Counted from the stretch's first letter, positions 53,302-61,690 are shown. The stretch is DNA of 64,000 bases from Chitinophagaceae bacterium (GCA_019745155.1 JAIETM010000003.1:1-64000), one strand, 5' to 3'. Translations and numbers: made by a program. The notes: generated by a model from the letters alone, not told the origin.

Positions 53302-54705
53302 TTAGCGCTGCTTGCGACTGATAAAATACAAGGGAATACCCAGACCAGCAATGAGCATACCGAATGCTGCATTGATGAGGTGACTCTTACCTTCCTGATA
53401 CAAGCGAATATCTGTGTACAAAGTAGCCACTAAGAACACCGCTGTAAACACCACAAAGAGAATGGTTGGCCACGGATAGGCCCACACACGGTAGGGCCTT
53501 GCAGCGTCCGGCATAGTTCTGCGCAAGCGGATGATACCCAAAGCACTCATGCCATAGAAAAACCAGCTCACAAAAATGAGCATATCGGTGAGCATATCAA
53601 AAGAGCCGCTGAATATGAGTAAGATGGACCATCCCGCATTTAACCACAATGCATTGCCCGGTGTTTGATATTGCGGTTGCACTTTACCCACCCAATTCAA
53701 TCGATCACTAGCCTTACCCAAAGCAAATGTGACACGAGCGGTAGATAGAATATTGGCATTAGTAGTGCCCAGCGTAGAAAGAATCACCAGCAAAGCAATC
53801 AAGCCACCACCAATTGTCCCCAATGCAATCTTGCCTGCATCTGAAGCAACAAATGAAGACTGCGTCATAGCACTCAACGGCAGTACATATACAAATGCCA
53901 GATTAATCAATACATAAATACTGATACAAGTGAGTAAGCCGAAAAGCAAACTTTTTGGAATATGACGCTGCGGCTCGCGCACCTCACCTGCAATAAATGT
54001 GATATTGTTCCAACCATCATAGGCCCAGAATGCTCCGGCCATTGCGGCCATGAAAGCTGTTAGCCAATTGAGCTCTGTGACTGTGGTAGATTGCAGATTC
54101 GTCCAATCACCTTTCCCTGAAAACAGAATACCCAACACCACCAATACAATGGCTAATACCTTTAGTGCTGTGAGGATTCTTTGTAAACCACTGCCATATC
54201 GCACACTGAAATAATTGATAGCAGTAAACAAAACAACCAAAAAAATAGTGAGTGATTTTACGCCAATATTTTCCAATGGATAGATAACACCAATCAACGG
54301 AATGGGGATATGCAATGACTGCTCTATTGCTTGACTGAATCTAGGCAGCTGCACAAAATACTCTGTGTACTGCGCGCATACATAAGCAATAGAAGCATTG
54401 CCTGCCGTATTGAACACCGCAAAAGCCGACCATCCATACACAAAGGCGAAACCCTCTCCATACATTTTTTGAAAGAAAACATATTGCCCGCCCGTTTCCG
54501 GAAACATGGCAGCCGCTTCTGCATTACTCAACGCGCCGAATAAAGTAATCAAGCCAGCTACTATCCAAACCAATATCAGCAACCATGCTGAGCCTAGCTG
54601 TCCGGCCATCACCGCAGGTTTCATAAATACGCCAGAACCAATGACACTGCCCACTACAATGGCATAAGTAGCTTTGAAAGACAATGTGCGTTGGAGTTGG
54701 GACAT
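53302..54705 (-). CDS. APC-superfamily amino acid permease
   Basis: A 467-residue protein with about twelve membrane helices. ATYAIVVGSVIGSGVFMKPAV at the start is the conserved unwound TM1 (GSGVF) of APC transporters, and AAAMFPETGGQYVFFQKMYG plus FWAYDGWNNITFIAGEVREP are typical of the LAT-like subgroup. It probably takes up or exchanges amino acids; the exact substrate is unknown. It is transcribed in the same direction as the toxin gene, which ends 2 bp before its start. Confidence 0.9.
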   Translation of the reverse strand: MSQLQRTLSFKATYAIVVGSVIGSGVFMKPAVMAGQLGSAWLLILVWIVAGLITLFGALSNAEAAAMFPETGGQYVFFQKMYGEGFAFVYGWSAFAVFNTAGNASIAYVCAQYTEYFVQLPRFSQAIEQSLHIPIPLIGVIYPLENIGVKSLTIFLVVLFTAINYFSVRYGSGLQRILTALKVLAIVLVVLGILFSGKGDWTNLQSTTVTELNWLTAFMAAMAGAFWAYDGWNNITFIAGEVREPQRHIPKSLLFGLLTCISIYVLINLAFVYVLPLSAMTQSSFVASDAGKIALGTIGGGLIALLVILSTLGTTNANILSTARVTFALGKASDRLNWVGKVQPQYQTPGNALWLNAGWSILLIFSGSFDMLTDMLIFVSWFFYGMSALGIIRLRRTMPDAARPYRVWAYPWPTILFVVFTAVFLVATLYTDIRLYQEGKSHLINAAFGMLIAGLGIPLYFISRKQR

Positions 54706-54707
54706 GC

Positions 54708-55007
54708 TCAGGACAGGCGTTTTCTGATAAACCGATTACTTCTTTTAAAATGGGCAATGCCTAAGATAATAATCTGTTCGCCGGAAACAAGAAAAAAGAT
54801 TCTGAAAGGAAAATGTGGCACTCTTGCGCATCTTACAGTTGCGTGTACAAAACCATAGCTTAGAGGGTTATGTTGAATATGCTCAATCTTTGAGATAACA
54901 GTATTGTAAAATCTTTCAGCGAGTGAGACGGACTGTTGCGCGTAGAAATTAACCGCTTCATCTATATCAAGAAAAACAATTGGCTTAAGGATGATCTTAA
55001 AAGCCAT
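54708..55007 (-). CDS. type II toxin, RelE/ParE family
   Basis: A 99-residue protein with the ParE/RelE pattern: IVFLDIDEAVNFYAQQSVSLAERFY (helical hairpin), NPLSYGFVH, CARVPHFPFRIFFLV (strands with conserved Arg) and a final IAHFKRSNRFIRKR. It lies 3' of the putative antitoxin with an 11-bp overlap, the usual antitoxin-first order. ParE members poison gyrase and RelE members cleave mRNA; which applies cannot be judged from sequence. Confidence 0.85.
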   Translation of the reverse strand: MAFKIILKPIVFLDIDEAVNFYAQQSVSLAERFYNTVISKIEHIQHNPLSYGFVHATVRCARVPHFPFRIFFLVSGEQIIILGIAHFKRSNRFIRKRLS

Positions 55008-55224
55008 ACTTATCTCTGAAATACTGCTTCAACTGATATAAAGTCAATCCTTCATCAGGCTTGGCCTCATGCATCAACAATCTTTCATGCGCAAAGGCAA
55101 TCTCGTCTTTGCTTATTTCAGGCATATCCTGCTCAATACTATTCCATAAAGCTTCTGCCAACTCTAGCTTCTCTTTAATGGGTAGTGCTAATAATGCGTT
55201 TTTATCGTATGACTGTTCTGCCAT
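54997..55224 (-). CDS. type II antitoxin, addiction-module component family
   Basis: A 75-residue protein with LALPIKEKLELAEALWNSIE near the N-terminus and WNSIEQDMPEISKDEIAFAHERL, matching the putative addiction module component family that pairs with RelE/ParE toxins. A C-terminal LTLYQLKQYFRDKYGF probably contacts the toxin. It is likely to bind and repress its own promoter, which would lie within the 21-bp gap or the end of the preceding gene. Confidence 0.82.
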   Translation of the reverse strand: MAEQSYDKNALLALPIKEKLELAEALWNSIEQDMPEISKDEIAFAHERLLMHEAKPDEGLTLYQLKQYFRDKYGF

Positions 55225-55245
55225 TACATCAAATATACTAATTAC

Positions 55246-56355
55246 CTAAAACAATTTTCCCTGCTCGCCAGGCCTTCTAAAATCAGCCGTATTCAAATGC
55301 CACTCCTCAGCATTCATACCATATAATTTTCCATATTTCTTGTATTGCTGCGCCACCATCGTGGCGATATGTCCCTCACCACGCATACGTACACCCCAGC
55401 GGGAATCATTCACTTTGCCATCATGGCTTTGTTCTATCAGGTGCCAAACCTTATCTGCCCTATCGGGGAAGTTTTTATACAGCCAATCATGGAATAACAA
55501 CTTGATGGCACCATTCAGACGAATAAATGTATACGCTGTGAATGTAGCACCATGATCTGCTGCAGCTTTCATGATACGCTGCATCTCGTGCTCATTCAAA
55601 CCGGGTATCATCGGGCCCATCATCACGCCCATGCGTACACCTGCTTTGCTGAGTTCTTCAATCACTCTTAATTTTTGTACAGCGGTGGTGGTTCTGGGTT
55701 CCATCATACGCCTCAGTTCTTCGTTGAAGGATGTGATGGATACCATTGCCGACACTATCCGCTTCTTCGCCATTTCCTGCAACATATCTTTATCGCGCAG
55801 TATCCAGGCATTTTTGGTGAGGATACCTACCGGCTGATTGAATTCATTGCAGACTTCTAACATACCACGTGTTAAGCGATAGGTTTGCTCTGCAGGCTGA
55901 TAACAATCTGTATTGCCACTCAACATGATGGGTGTGCATTGCCATTTGGGATGCATCAAGAATTTACGCAGCAACTGTGGTGCATTCTGCTTCACCAATA
56001 TCTTTTGTTCAAAATCGAGTCCCGCACTATAACCCCAGTATTCATGCACATTCCGCGCATAGCAATAAATACAACCATGCTCACACCCGGCATAAGGATT
56101 CATGCTATAACTCATACCTACATCAGGACTCTCTACTTTATTGACAATTGATTTAGCCTGTACATGGATATACTGCGTGCGAAGATTGTCCTCATTCCAT
56201 TCATCAATGGCTTCAATATGTTCTTTGGACAATTCCGTTTCCAAAAAACGGTTCCGTGTATTGAACTGGGCGCCTCTGCCATTACGGTAAGGCATGGCAT
56301 CATCCGGCTGCTGTGCTTTCACCGGCACAGCATCTTGTTTTAGTGGGGGCTTCAT
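55246..56355 (-). CDS. PA0069-family radical SAM protein
   Basis: A protein of about 369 residues from the ATG at 56355 (MKPPLKQDAV). The iron-sulfur motif is CEHGCIYCYARN (CxxxCxxC), preceded by GMSYSMNPYAG, which with the RNGRGAQFNTRNRF leader identifies the PA0069 group. SPL-like members act on nucleic-acid lesions, but this group has no firmly assigned reaction. The start at 56355 was chosen because an upstream frame to 56526 overlaps the next gene. The adjacent 2H phosphoesterase gene ends 5 bp upstream. Confidence 0.88.
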   Translation of the reverse strand: MKPPLKQDAVPVKAQQPDDAMPYRNGRGAQFNTRNRFLETELSKEHIEAIDEWNEDNLRTQYIHVQAKSIVNKVESPDVGMSYSMNPYAGCEHGCIYCYARNVHEYWGYSAGLDFEQKILVKQNAPQLLRKFLMHPKWQCTPIMLSGNTDCYQPAEQTYRLTRGMLEVCNEFNQPVGILTKNAWILRDKDMLQEMAKKRIVSAMVSITSFNEELRRMMEPRTTTAVQKLRVIEELSKAGVRMGVMMGPMIPGLNEHEMQRIMKAAADHGATFTAYTFIRLNGAIKLLFHDWLYKNFPDRADKVWHLIEQSHDGKVNDSRWGVRMRGEGHIATMVAQQYKKYGKLYGMNAEEWHLNTADFRRPGEQGKLF

Positions 56356-56360
56356 AGCAG

Positions 56361-56981
56361 TTAGAATATTTCGAAGAGTCCGCCTTGCACCACTTGTTGT
56401 TGCTTTTCTTCCAGTGCAAAGCGTTCTAGGATGTGATAATGCTTTTCGCTCAATCGCCTGCGTAGCAGTAATACTTCCTTGGCCAGAAACATACCGCTGA
56501 AGAACTGATGGCGGTAAGCCTGCCATGCCTGTTCATACTGCCAGGGCAATAATTTTCTGGCAATAGTGAGGTGTGGCTCCGTGATAAAATGCGGCTTGTA
56601 TGCAGCATCGTAATACAGGTATTTTCCATGCTGACGCAATGCTTTTACCAAAGACACGATGGCTGTTTTTGTTTTCACCTGCAGGTAGATACTATGTGTA
56701 GGAAAACTGCCATAATTTTCTAGTGTTACGGTAAAAGGCTTGTGCTCCGATATTGTTCGAGCAATACGCCTAAGCCAATGGGGTTCCGACCAAACTCGCT
56801 GTACCATTTTTACCAATGTGATATGCGGTTTACTATACCCTGCTGCCGGACAATCATATGCTGCTGCAAAAGCCTGCTTCTCCTGCATGATGCGATTGAA
56901 TAAATCTTCATGCGGTTGTACTACCAGTAAATATTCCGCTACAGCAGAACCGGGTAATGCTAATATGGCTTCTGTTTCCAT
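56361..56981 (-). CDS. 2'-5' RNA ligase / 2H phosphoesterase superfamily protein
   Basis: A 206-residue protein from the ATG at 56981. It keeps both catalytic HxT motifs of the 2H superfamily: KPHITLVK (residues 52-59) and EPHLTIAR (136-143). Family members hydrolyse or ligate 2',5' or cyclic phosphodiester bonds in RNA. It is preceded, 4 bp upstream, by a paralogue with altered motifs. A longer frame to 57134 exists but would overlap that paralogue by 149 bp. Confidence 0.85.
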   Translation of the reverse strand: METEAILALPGSAVAEYLLVVQPHEDLFNRIMQEKQAFAAAYDCPAAGYSKPHITLVKMVQRVWSEPHWLRRIARTISEHKPFTVTLENYGSFPTHSIYLQVKTKTAIVSLVKALRQHGKYLYYDAAYKPHFITEPHLTIARKLLPWQYEQAWQAYRHQFFSGMFLAKEVLLLRRRLSEKHYHILERFALEEKQQQVVQGGLFEIF

Positions 56982-56985
56982 ACGG

Positions 56986-57579
56986 CTAAGCAGCGAGGTG
57001 AAACAATTGAATACATTGATACGCATCAAACGCATGCTGCCTGCGTAATACCACCAATTCCTTGATTGGGCAGCTGGCGTGAAAATCCTGTTGTGCATAT
57101 AAGGACAGCATTTGCTGATACGATTCGGGCACAATATGTTCTGCTACGGGCAGGTGCAGCCGCTGCACAAACTGCATGGGTGGCGCATCATCGCTGCGGA
57201 TATACTGATCAATCACCTGCAATTGCCGAATGAACTGCTGAAAAGGTGTATGATCCTGCACACGCAGATAAATCATGTGCGGCGGAAAACCACTGTAGTT
57301 ATTCAACTCCGCCGTAAACGCTTTCTGCGATGCTACAATACGGTGCAGCCAGCGTAATAAAGTCGGTTCCATTTCTGGCCTGGCCTGAAAAGCAGCCAGT
57401 GTAAGCTGGGCCTGCTGTGGTAAACTGGCACCCGATGGAAAATGCTGCAATAATTCGCGGCCTGCTGCGTGCACTTGTTCCTGCAGGGCAGCATCAGTTC
57501 TGAATGCCAGCAGGTACTCACTACTGTGGCCATACGATTGCTTGTTCAGCGCATGCGTTGATTGGTACAAACCCTCCAT
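56986..57579 (-). CDS. degenerate 2H phosphoesterase paralogue
   Basis: A 197-residue relative of the next gene, similar in layout (YLLAF start, NYSGFPPHMIYLRV against NYGSFPTHSIYLQV). Its first HxT motif reads QLT (58-60) and the second HLP (142-144), so one histidine and one threonine are lost and catalysis is doubtful. It may be a regulatory or RNA-binding partner. The ATG at 57579 is preferred to a TTG at 57585. It is transcribed divergently from the umuD-like gene. Confidence 0.75.
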   Translation of the reverse strand: MEGLYQSTHALNKQSYGHSSEYLLAFRTDAALQEQVHAAGRELLQHFPSGASLPQQAQLTLAAFQARPEMEPTLLRWLHRIVASQKAFTAELNNYSGFPPHMIYLRVQDHTPFQQFIRQLQVIDQYIRSDDAPPMQFVQRLHLPVAEHIVPESYQQMLSLYAQQDFHASCPIKELVVLRRQHAFDAYQCIQLFHLAA

Positions 57580-57636
57580 AAACAAAATTTGTTAGCATGA
57601 AAATACTAAATAATTTAGCATAACAAAATTAATTTT
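57580..57636 (+). promoter_or_regulatory. divergent region with candidate promoter for the umuD-like gene
   Basis: The 57-bp gap holds TTTG at 57588-57591 and TAATTTAG at 57611-57618 with 19 bp between, close to the Bacteroidota TTTG/TAnnTTTG promoter arrangement. TTAGCAT is present twice in direct orientation (57592-57598 and 57615-57621), a possible operator. No LexA consensus for this group is known to me, so the SOS link is a guess. Confidence 0.4.
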
Positions 57637-58068
57637 ATGGAAGGGAAGCGTATTTACCGGGCAGCCTATACAGGCGATAAAAAATTTATTCAGCAAGACA
57701 TACCCAATGCCAATGCCACGGGTTTTGGTGCTGCCGCCGATGATTATATGGAAAGAGGCATTGACCTGAACGAAATGTTGATTCGCAACAAACCAGCCAC
57801 TTTCTTTTTCCGCATGAACAACGATGCCATGCTGGGCGCGGGTATTTGCAGCGGAGATATCCTCATTGTGGACAGAAGCATCAAAGCCTTCTCCGGAAAA
57901 ATTGTTGTGGCCACACTGAACGGCGAAATGCTAATTCGCAGATTATTCAAAGACTTCAATCGTGTACGACTGGTTCCGGAAAACGGCAAGATGGCCACGA
58001 TTGATGTAGACCCTTTTGCCGCCTTTAGTGTGTGGGGTGTGGTGACGCACCATATTCATCCGCATTGA
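57637..58068 (+). CDS. umuD: UmuD-like S24-family protein lacking the catalytic dyad
   Basis: A 143-residue protein aligned to UmuD/LexA: the ANATGFGAAADDYMERGIDL region fits the cleavage segment (TG for CG), then AGICSGDILIVDRS and ENGKMATIDVDPFAAFSVWGVV. The catalytic Ser of GDSM is replaced by Ala64 (NDAM, codon GCC at 57826-57828), and the Lys of VKKL or VKRL by Arg101 (IRRL, 57937-57939). Self-cleavage is therefore doubtful. It precedes umuC, separated by a repeat array and a transposase gene. Confidence 0.85.
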   Translation: MEGKRIYRAAYTGDKKFIQQDIPNANATGFGAAADDYMERGIDLNEMLIRNKPATFFFRMNNDAMLGAGICSGDILIVDRSIKAFSGKIVVATLNGEMLIRRLFKDFNRVRLVPENGKMATIDVDPFAAFSVWGVVTHHIHPH

Positions 58069-58091
58069 AAACATCAAACCATGAGCCTTCC

Positions 58092-58516
58092 CCGCGGACT
58101 GAAGTCCGCGGAAATAAATCAACCCACATTACGATAGACTTTAGTCTACAGAAGAAAACGAAAAGTCAAAACAAGAAAACCAACATCAAACAGTACCGCG
58201 GACTGAAGTCCGCGGAAACAAAACAATCATCATTACCGTAGACTTTAGTCTGCGGAGAAACAAAAAAGACTAAAACAATAAAATCACCAGGCCCTCCCGC
58301 GGACTGAAGTCCGCGGAAACAAAACAATCATCATTACCGTAGACTTCAGTCTACGGAAGAAAACAGAAAAGACTAAAACAATAAAATCACCAGGCCCTCC
58401 CGCGGACTGAAGTCCGCGGAAATAAAGCAAACACATTACCGTAGACTTTAGTCTACGGAAGAAAACGGAAAGTCAAAATAATAAATCCAATCTCTTCCGC
58501 GGACTAAAGTCCGCGG
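58092..58516. repeat. REP-like palindrome array, left part (9 elements)
   Basis: Nine 20-bp elements alternate between A (CCGCGGACTGAAGTCCGCGG) and B (CCGTAGACTTTAGTCTACGG) forms. A elements start at 58092, 58196, 58297, 58400 and 58497; B elements at 58131, 58236, 58337 and 58439. A to B starts are 39-40 bp apart, B to next A 58-65 bp. Each has nine-base arms and a two-base loop (9+2+9), and the A-B spacer resembles AAATAAAGCAAACACATTA. The last A element is followed by the transposase gene. Confidence 0.93.
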
Positions 58517-58559
58517 AAATGAATAAAGAAGCTTATCAATCACAATAAATAACTAGCAT

Positions 58560-59015
58560 ATGGCTTACTTGAAAGTATGGATCCATTACATATGGACAAC
58601 GAAATATAAGGAGCCGCTTATCAAGCCAGTATTACTCCAACCTTTGATTCAGCATATGTATCGCTATGCAAAGAATAAGTCCATCTATATCGAATCAATC
58701 AATGGATATACAGACCATATGCATGTATTAGTCAGATTAAACAGTACACAAACGATTGCCCAAACAGCGCAGTTATTAAAAGGAGAGAGCGCCAGATGGT
58801 TAAATAATCAAGCAGCCTCAAATAATCAACTATTCAATGGTGTCCTATTTGAATGGCAGCGATCTTACTATGCTTTATCTGTAGGCAAGGCTGAACTAAA
58901 ACGAATTAAACGATATATCAGGAATCAGGAGCTACAGCATACACTTAAAGAACTCGGAATAGCGTACGCATACGCAGAAGACATAGTGAAGAAGAAGAGA
59001 ATAGAACCATCGTAG
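58560..59015 (+). CDS. IS200-like REP-associated tyrosine transposase (RAYT)
   Basis: A 151-residue Y1 transposase. The HUH metal-binding motif is DHMHVLV (His53, His55), and the catalytic Tyr is probably Tyr119 in KRYIRNQE (YxxxQ pattern). It lies between A element 58497 and B element 59023, exactly where other doublets have a 19-20-bp spacer. These enzymes bind and cut REP hairpins in other bacteria; here the flanking repeats are the likely substrates. Together with the array it interrupts the umuD-umuC pair. Confidence 0.85.
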   Translation: MAYLKVWIHYIWTTKYKEPLIKPVLLQPLIQHMYRYAKNKSIYIESINGYTDHMHVLVRLNSTQTIAQTAQLLKGESARWLNNQAASNNQLFNGVLFEWQRSYYALSVGKAELKRIKRYIRNQELQHTLKELGIAYAYAEDIVKKKRIEPS

Positions 59016-59022
59016 AATATTA

Positions 59023-59242
59023 CCGCAAACTAAAGTCTGCGGCAGAAATCAAAAAGACCAAACAACAAATCATCAGGCCCTCCCGCGGACTGAAGTCCGC
59101 GGTAACAAAACAAACACATTACCGTAGACTTTAGTCTGCGGAAGAAAAAAGAGAGCTAAACAATCAAACATATCATACACTACCCGCGTACTGAAGTCCG
59201 CGGAAATAAAGCAAACACATTACCGTAGACTTCAGTCTACGG
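59023..59242. repeat. REP-like palindrome array, right part (5 elements)
   Basis: Elements start at 59023 (a B-like hybrid, CCGCAAACTAAAGTCTGCGG), 59083 (A), 59122 (B), 59184 (A with one arm mutated, CCGCGTACT) and 59223 (B). Doublet spacing (39 bp) and inter-doublet spacing (about 60 bp) match the left part. The first element pairs across the transposase gene with the A element at 58497. Confidence 0.92.
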
Positions 59243-59287
59243 AATAGAGAAAGCGCTGAAGATAAAAACATTCAAATATCAACACCA

Positions 59288-60571
59288 GTGAAAGCCATCG
59301 TCGATTGTAACAGCTTCTATTGTTCCTGTGAACGCCTCTTCAGACCTGATCTGTGGAACAAACCCGTTGTAGTGCTCAGTAATAACGATGGCTGTATTGT
59401 TTCCAGAACAGATGAGGCCAAAGCCATCGGTGTTGGGATGGCCGCACCTTTCTACCAGAACAAAGACATCATCGAACAACATGATATTGCCGTCTTCTCT
59501 TCCAATTACCATCTCTACGGCGATATGAGCTGGCGCGTGATGGAAACCCTACGTATGCTGATGCCACCCGGTGCAGTAGAAGTGTATTCTGTTGATGAAG
59601 CATTTCTGGATATGTCGCACATACCAGCTGCGCAGCTGCAACAAAAAGCGTTAGAGATTAAGAACACCGTAGAAATGTGGACGGGCATCAAAGTGTCCAT
59701 CGGCGTAGCGCCTACCAAGGTGCTGAGCAAAGTAGCAAACCGTCTTGCCAAAAAACATAAAGAAGCAACCAACTGTGTACTCCTATTGGATACCCCGAAC
59801 AAACTCAAGAAAGCACTGGAGCAAACACCCATCGGTGATGTATGGGGCGTGGGCAGCCGCTACGCATATAAACTATTAAACCATCATGGCATCAGTAACG
59901 CCTGGCAATTACAGCAAATGCCGGAAGCCTGGGCCAAACAACATCTCGGTGGTGTTGTAGGGCTGCGACTGATCAAAGAACTCAACGGAGAACCTTGCAT
60001 TGAGATGAAAGATCCGCTGGAGAAAAAAAAGATGATTGCTACCACACGCATGTTTGGTATTCCGGTGTTTGATCTGCAACCACTCAAAGAAGCCGTAGCT
60101 ACGTATACTGCACGCGCTGCAGAGAAACTACGCAGACAATACAGCGCTGCTTCTTATATCGATGTATTCGTTGTTACCAATGAAAGAAAAGAACAAGCAT
60201 ACACGTATAACCCGCAATCGAATCACCGCTATGTATCCCTACCCAACCCCACTTCTATTACCGGAGAACTCATCAAATATGCAGTTCCACTGGTAGAACA
60301 ACTCTATAGAAAAGGTCCAAAATATTTGAAAGCCGGTGTAATGCTGGGTGGGATTGTACCGGACAGTTCATTACAAGGCAATTTATTTGTGCCTCCTCAA
60401 TCCAACAAACAAAGATTGCTCATGAGTGCTATCGACAACATCAATTTTAGCATGCGCGATGATGTGCTGAAATATGCCACCAGCGGTACTACACGCAACT
60501 GGAAAATGCGCCAGGAAATGCGCAGCAAACGATATACCACGAGGTGGGATGAGTTGTATGAAATAGGATAG
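59288..60571 (+). CDS. umuC: UmuC-like Y-family DNA polymerase
   Basis: A 427-residue Y-family polymerase. The start is GTG at 59288. The N-terminus VDCNSFYCSCERLFRPDL holds the first catalytic Asp, and EVYSVDEAFLDMSH the second pair (SxDE). GIKVSIGVAPTKVLSKVANRLAKK is the conserved finger/palm sequence, and the GDVWGVGSRYAYKLLNHHGI region is the helix-hairpin-helix. Pol V type enzymes copy damaged DNA. It may be transcribed with the UmuD-like gene only if transcription crosses 1.2 kb of hairpins. Confidence 0.92.
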   Translation: MKAIVDCNSFYCSCERLFRPDLWNKPVVVLSNNDGCIVSRTDEAKAIGVGMAAPFYQNKDIIEQHDIAVFSSNYHLYGDMSWRVMETLRMLMPPGAVEVYSVDEAFLDMSHIPAAQLQQKALEIKNTVEMWTGIKVSIGVAPTKVLSKVANRLAKKHKEATNCVLLLDTPNKLKKALEQTPIGDVWGVGSRYAYKLLNHHGISNAWQLQQMPEAWAKQHLGGVVGLRLIKELNGEPCIEMKDPLEKKKMIATTRMFGIPVFDLQPLKEAVATYTARAAEKLRRQYSAASYIDVFVVTNERKEQAYTYNPQSNHRYVSLPNPTSITGELIKYAVPLVEQLYRKGPKYLKAGVMLGGIVPDSSLQGNLFVPPQSNKQRLLMSAIDNINFSMRDDVLKYATSGTTRNWKMRQEMRSKRYTTRWDELYEIG

Positions 60572-60573
60572 AC

Positions 60574-60684
60574 AATGATTGAATGATAGAATGAGTGGAT
60601 GAGAGAATGAATGAATGATTGATTGAATGATAGAATGATAGAATGAGTGGATGAATAAATGAATGAGTGAATGAGCAATACCCG
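60574..60684. repeat. degenerate tetranucleotide repeat (TGAA/GAAT type)
   Basis: The stretch between the convergent umuC and DUF72 genes consists of interrupted units such as TGAATGAT, GAATGA and GAGTGGATGA. Pieces of the pattern recur (ATGATAGAATGAGTGGATGA at about 60583 and again near 60630). It adds meaningless reading frames on the minus strand. Slippage is likely to vary its length between strains. Confidence 0.85.
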
Positions 60685-61599
60685 CTAATCAAACAAGCCC
60701 TTTTGCATGGGCTGTTCTTGTACAAATTGTGGCACTTGTAATTGTAATCCGCAAACAGCATTCAATTGCTTGATAAGATAAGCAGCCAAAACAGGCGAAT
60801 GTGCTTCTTCAGGCTGATGCACAAAAAAGTATAGCTCTTCCAACCCTTGTAACAGCCATTGCTGTATACGTAACACCCATGCATCAATACGCGCATAATC
60901 AGTAGCATGCAGATTATTCCCTACAAAACGAATAAATGCTTTTGGAATAGTGAGGTGCATATGCAGGCAATCTTTTCTTCCAACTGTATCGGTAATAACC
61001 AAACCCATACCCAATTGTCCGAGTGTATCTGATACAAGCGGTGATAATTGCTGAACAAAAAAAGAAGGGTGTCGCAACTCCACAAAGAGCGGAAGATCGC
61101 CTGGCAAACTGTGTAGAAAATTACTGATAACAGTCCACTGCTGAACACCCATTTGCGGATGCGGCATCAAAAAAATAGGCCCTAAATTATTTCCCAAGCA
61201 AGTAATACTCTGTAAAAAAAGATCAACCAAATCATCGCATTGCTGCAATCGCTTGATATGCGTAATCACTTCAGGAAACTTGGGACAAAAACGAAACTCC
61301 GCTCCTACTTTAGCCTTCCAGCCGAGCACCTGTTGCTCAGAAGGAATTCGATAAAAAGTTGCATTGTGCTCAACCGTATTGAAGAGACGTGCATAAGCTT
61401 TTAAGAAATCTGCAGACTTAGTACCCTTTGGATAAATGGTTCCAACCCAATCGGTATTCCCCCATCTTACACTTCCCACATATGCCTTAGGTGCAATAGT
61501 TGGCTTTCCAGACAATATGCGGGAATTGCTTACTGGTTCTACCGGCAGCGACAAATCAAGCCGATCCAATATGGCAGGTGTAACTCTTCCGAATTCCAT
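60685..61599 (-). CDS. DUF72 domain protein (YecE-like)
   Basis: A 304-residue protein. AYVGSVRWGNTDWVGTIYPKG is the conserved N-terminal motif, followed by NTVEHNATFYRIPSEQQVLGW, FRFCPKFPEVITH and LFVELRHPSFF, all hallmarks of DUF72 TIM-barrel proteins. The function is unknown; a metal or nucleotide-related role has been suggested without proof. Transcribed divergently from the amidohydrolase gene at 61691. Confidence 0.88.
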   Translation of the reverse strand: MEFGRVTPAILDRLDLSLPVEPVSNSRILSGKPTIAPKAYVGSVRWGNTDWVGTIYPKGTKSADFLKAYARLFNTVEHNATFYRIPSEQQVLGWKAKVGAEFRFCPKFPEVITHIKRLQQCDDLVDLFLQSITCLGNNLGPIFLMPHPQMGVQQWTVISNFLHSLPGDLPLFVELRHPSFFVQQLSPLVSDTLGQLGMGLVITDTVGRKDCLHMHLTIPKAFIRFVGNNLHATDYARIDAWVLRIQQWLLQGLEELYFFVHQPEEAHSPVLAAYLIKQLNAVCGLQLQVPQFVQEQPMQKGLFD

Positions 61600-61690
61600 A
61601 CAACGCTTTCTGCTGTAAACTTAATCAATCATCCAACAGATTGTTGCACAGCCAAAAAATCCAAGTACATTTAAACCACAACCAACGCAC

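Noticed and set aside
53302-55224. Toxin-antitoxin pair as part of a defence island
   Set aside because: Neighbours are a permease and a radical SAM gene; nothing else suggests defence.
57637-58068. LexA repressor
   Set aside because: No N-terminal DNA-binding domain; length and umuC neighbour fit UmuD.
58092-59242. CRISPR array
   Set aside because: Units are palindromes of two alternating kinds with similar, not unique, spacers; no cas genes nearby.
58092-59242. Series of transcription terminators
   Set aside because: The hairpins lack T-runs and form regular doublets with a transposase, so a mobile-repeat origin explains them better.
60397-60678. Minus-strand frame rich in His/Ser/Ile/Phe
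   Set aside because: Produced by the tetranucleotide repeat and antisense to umuC.
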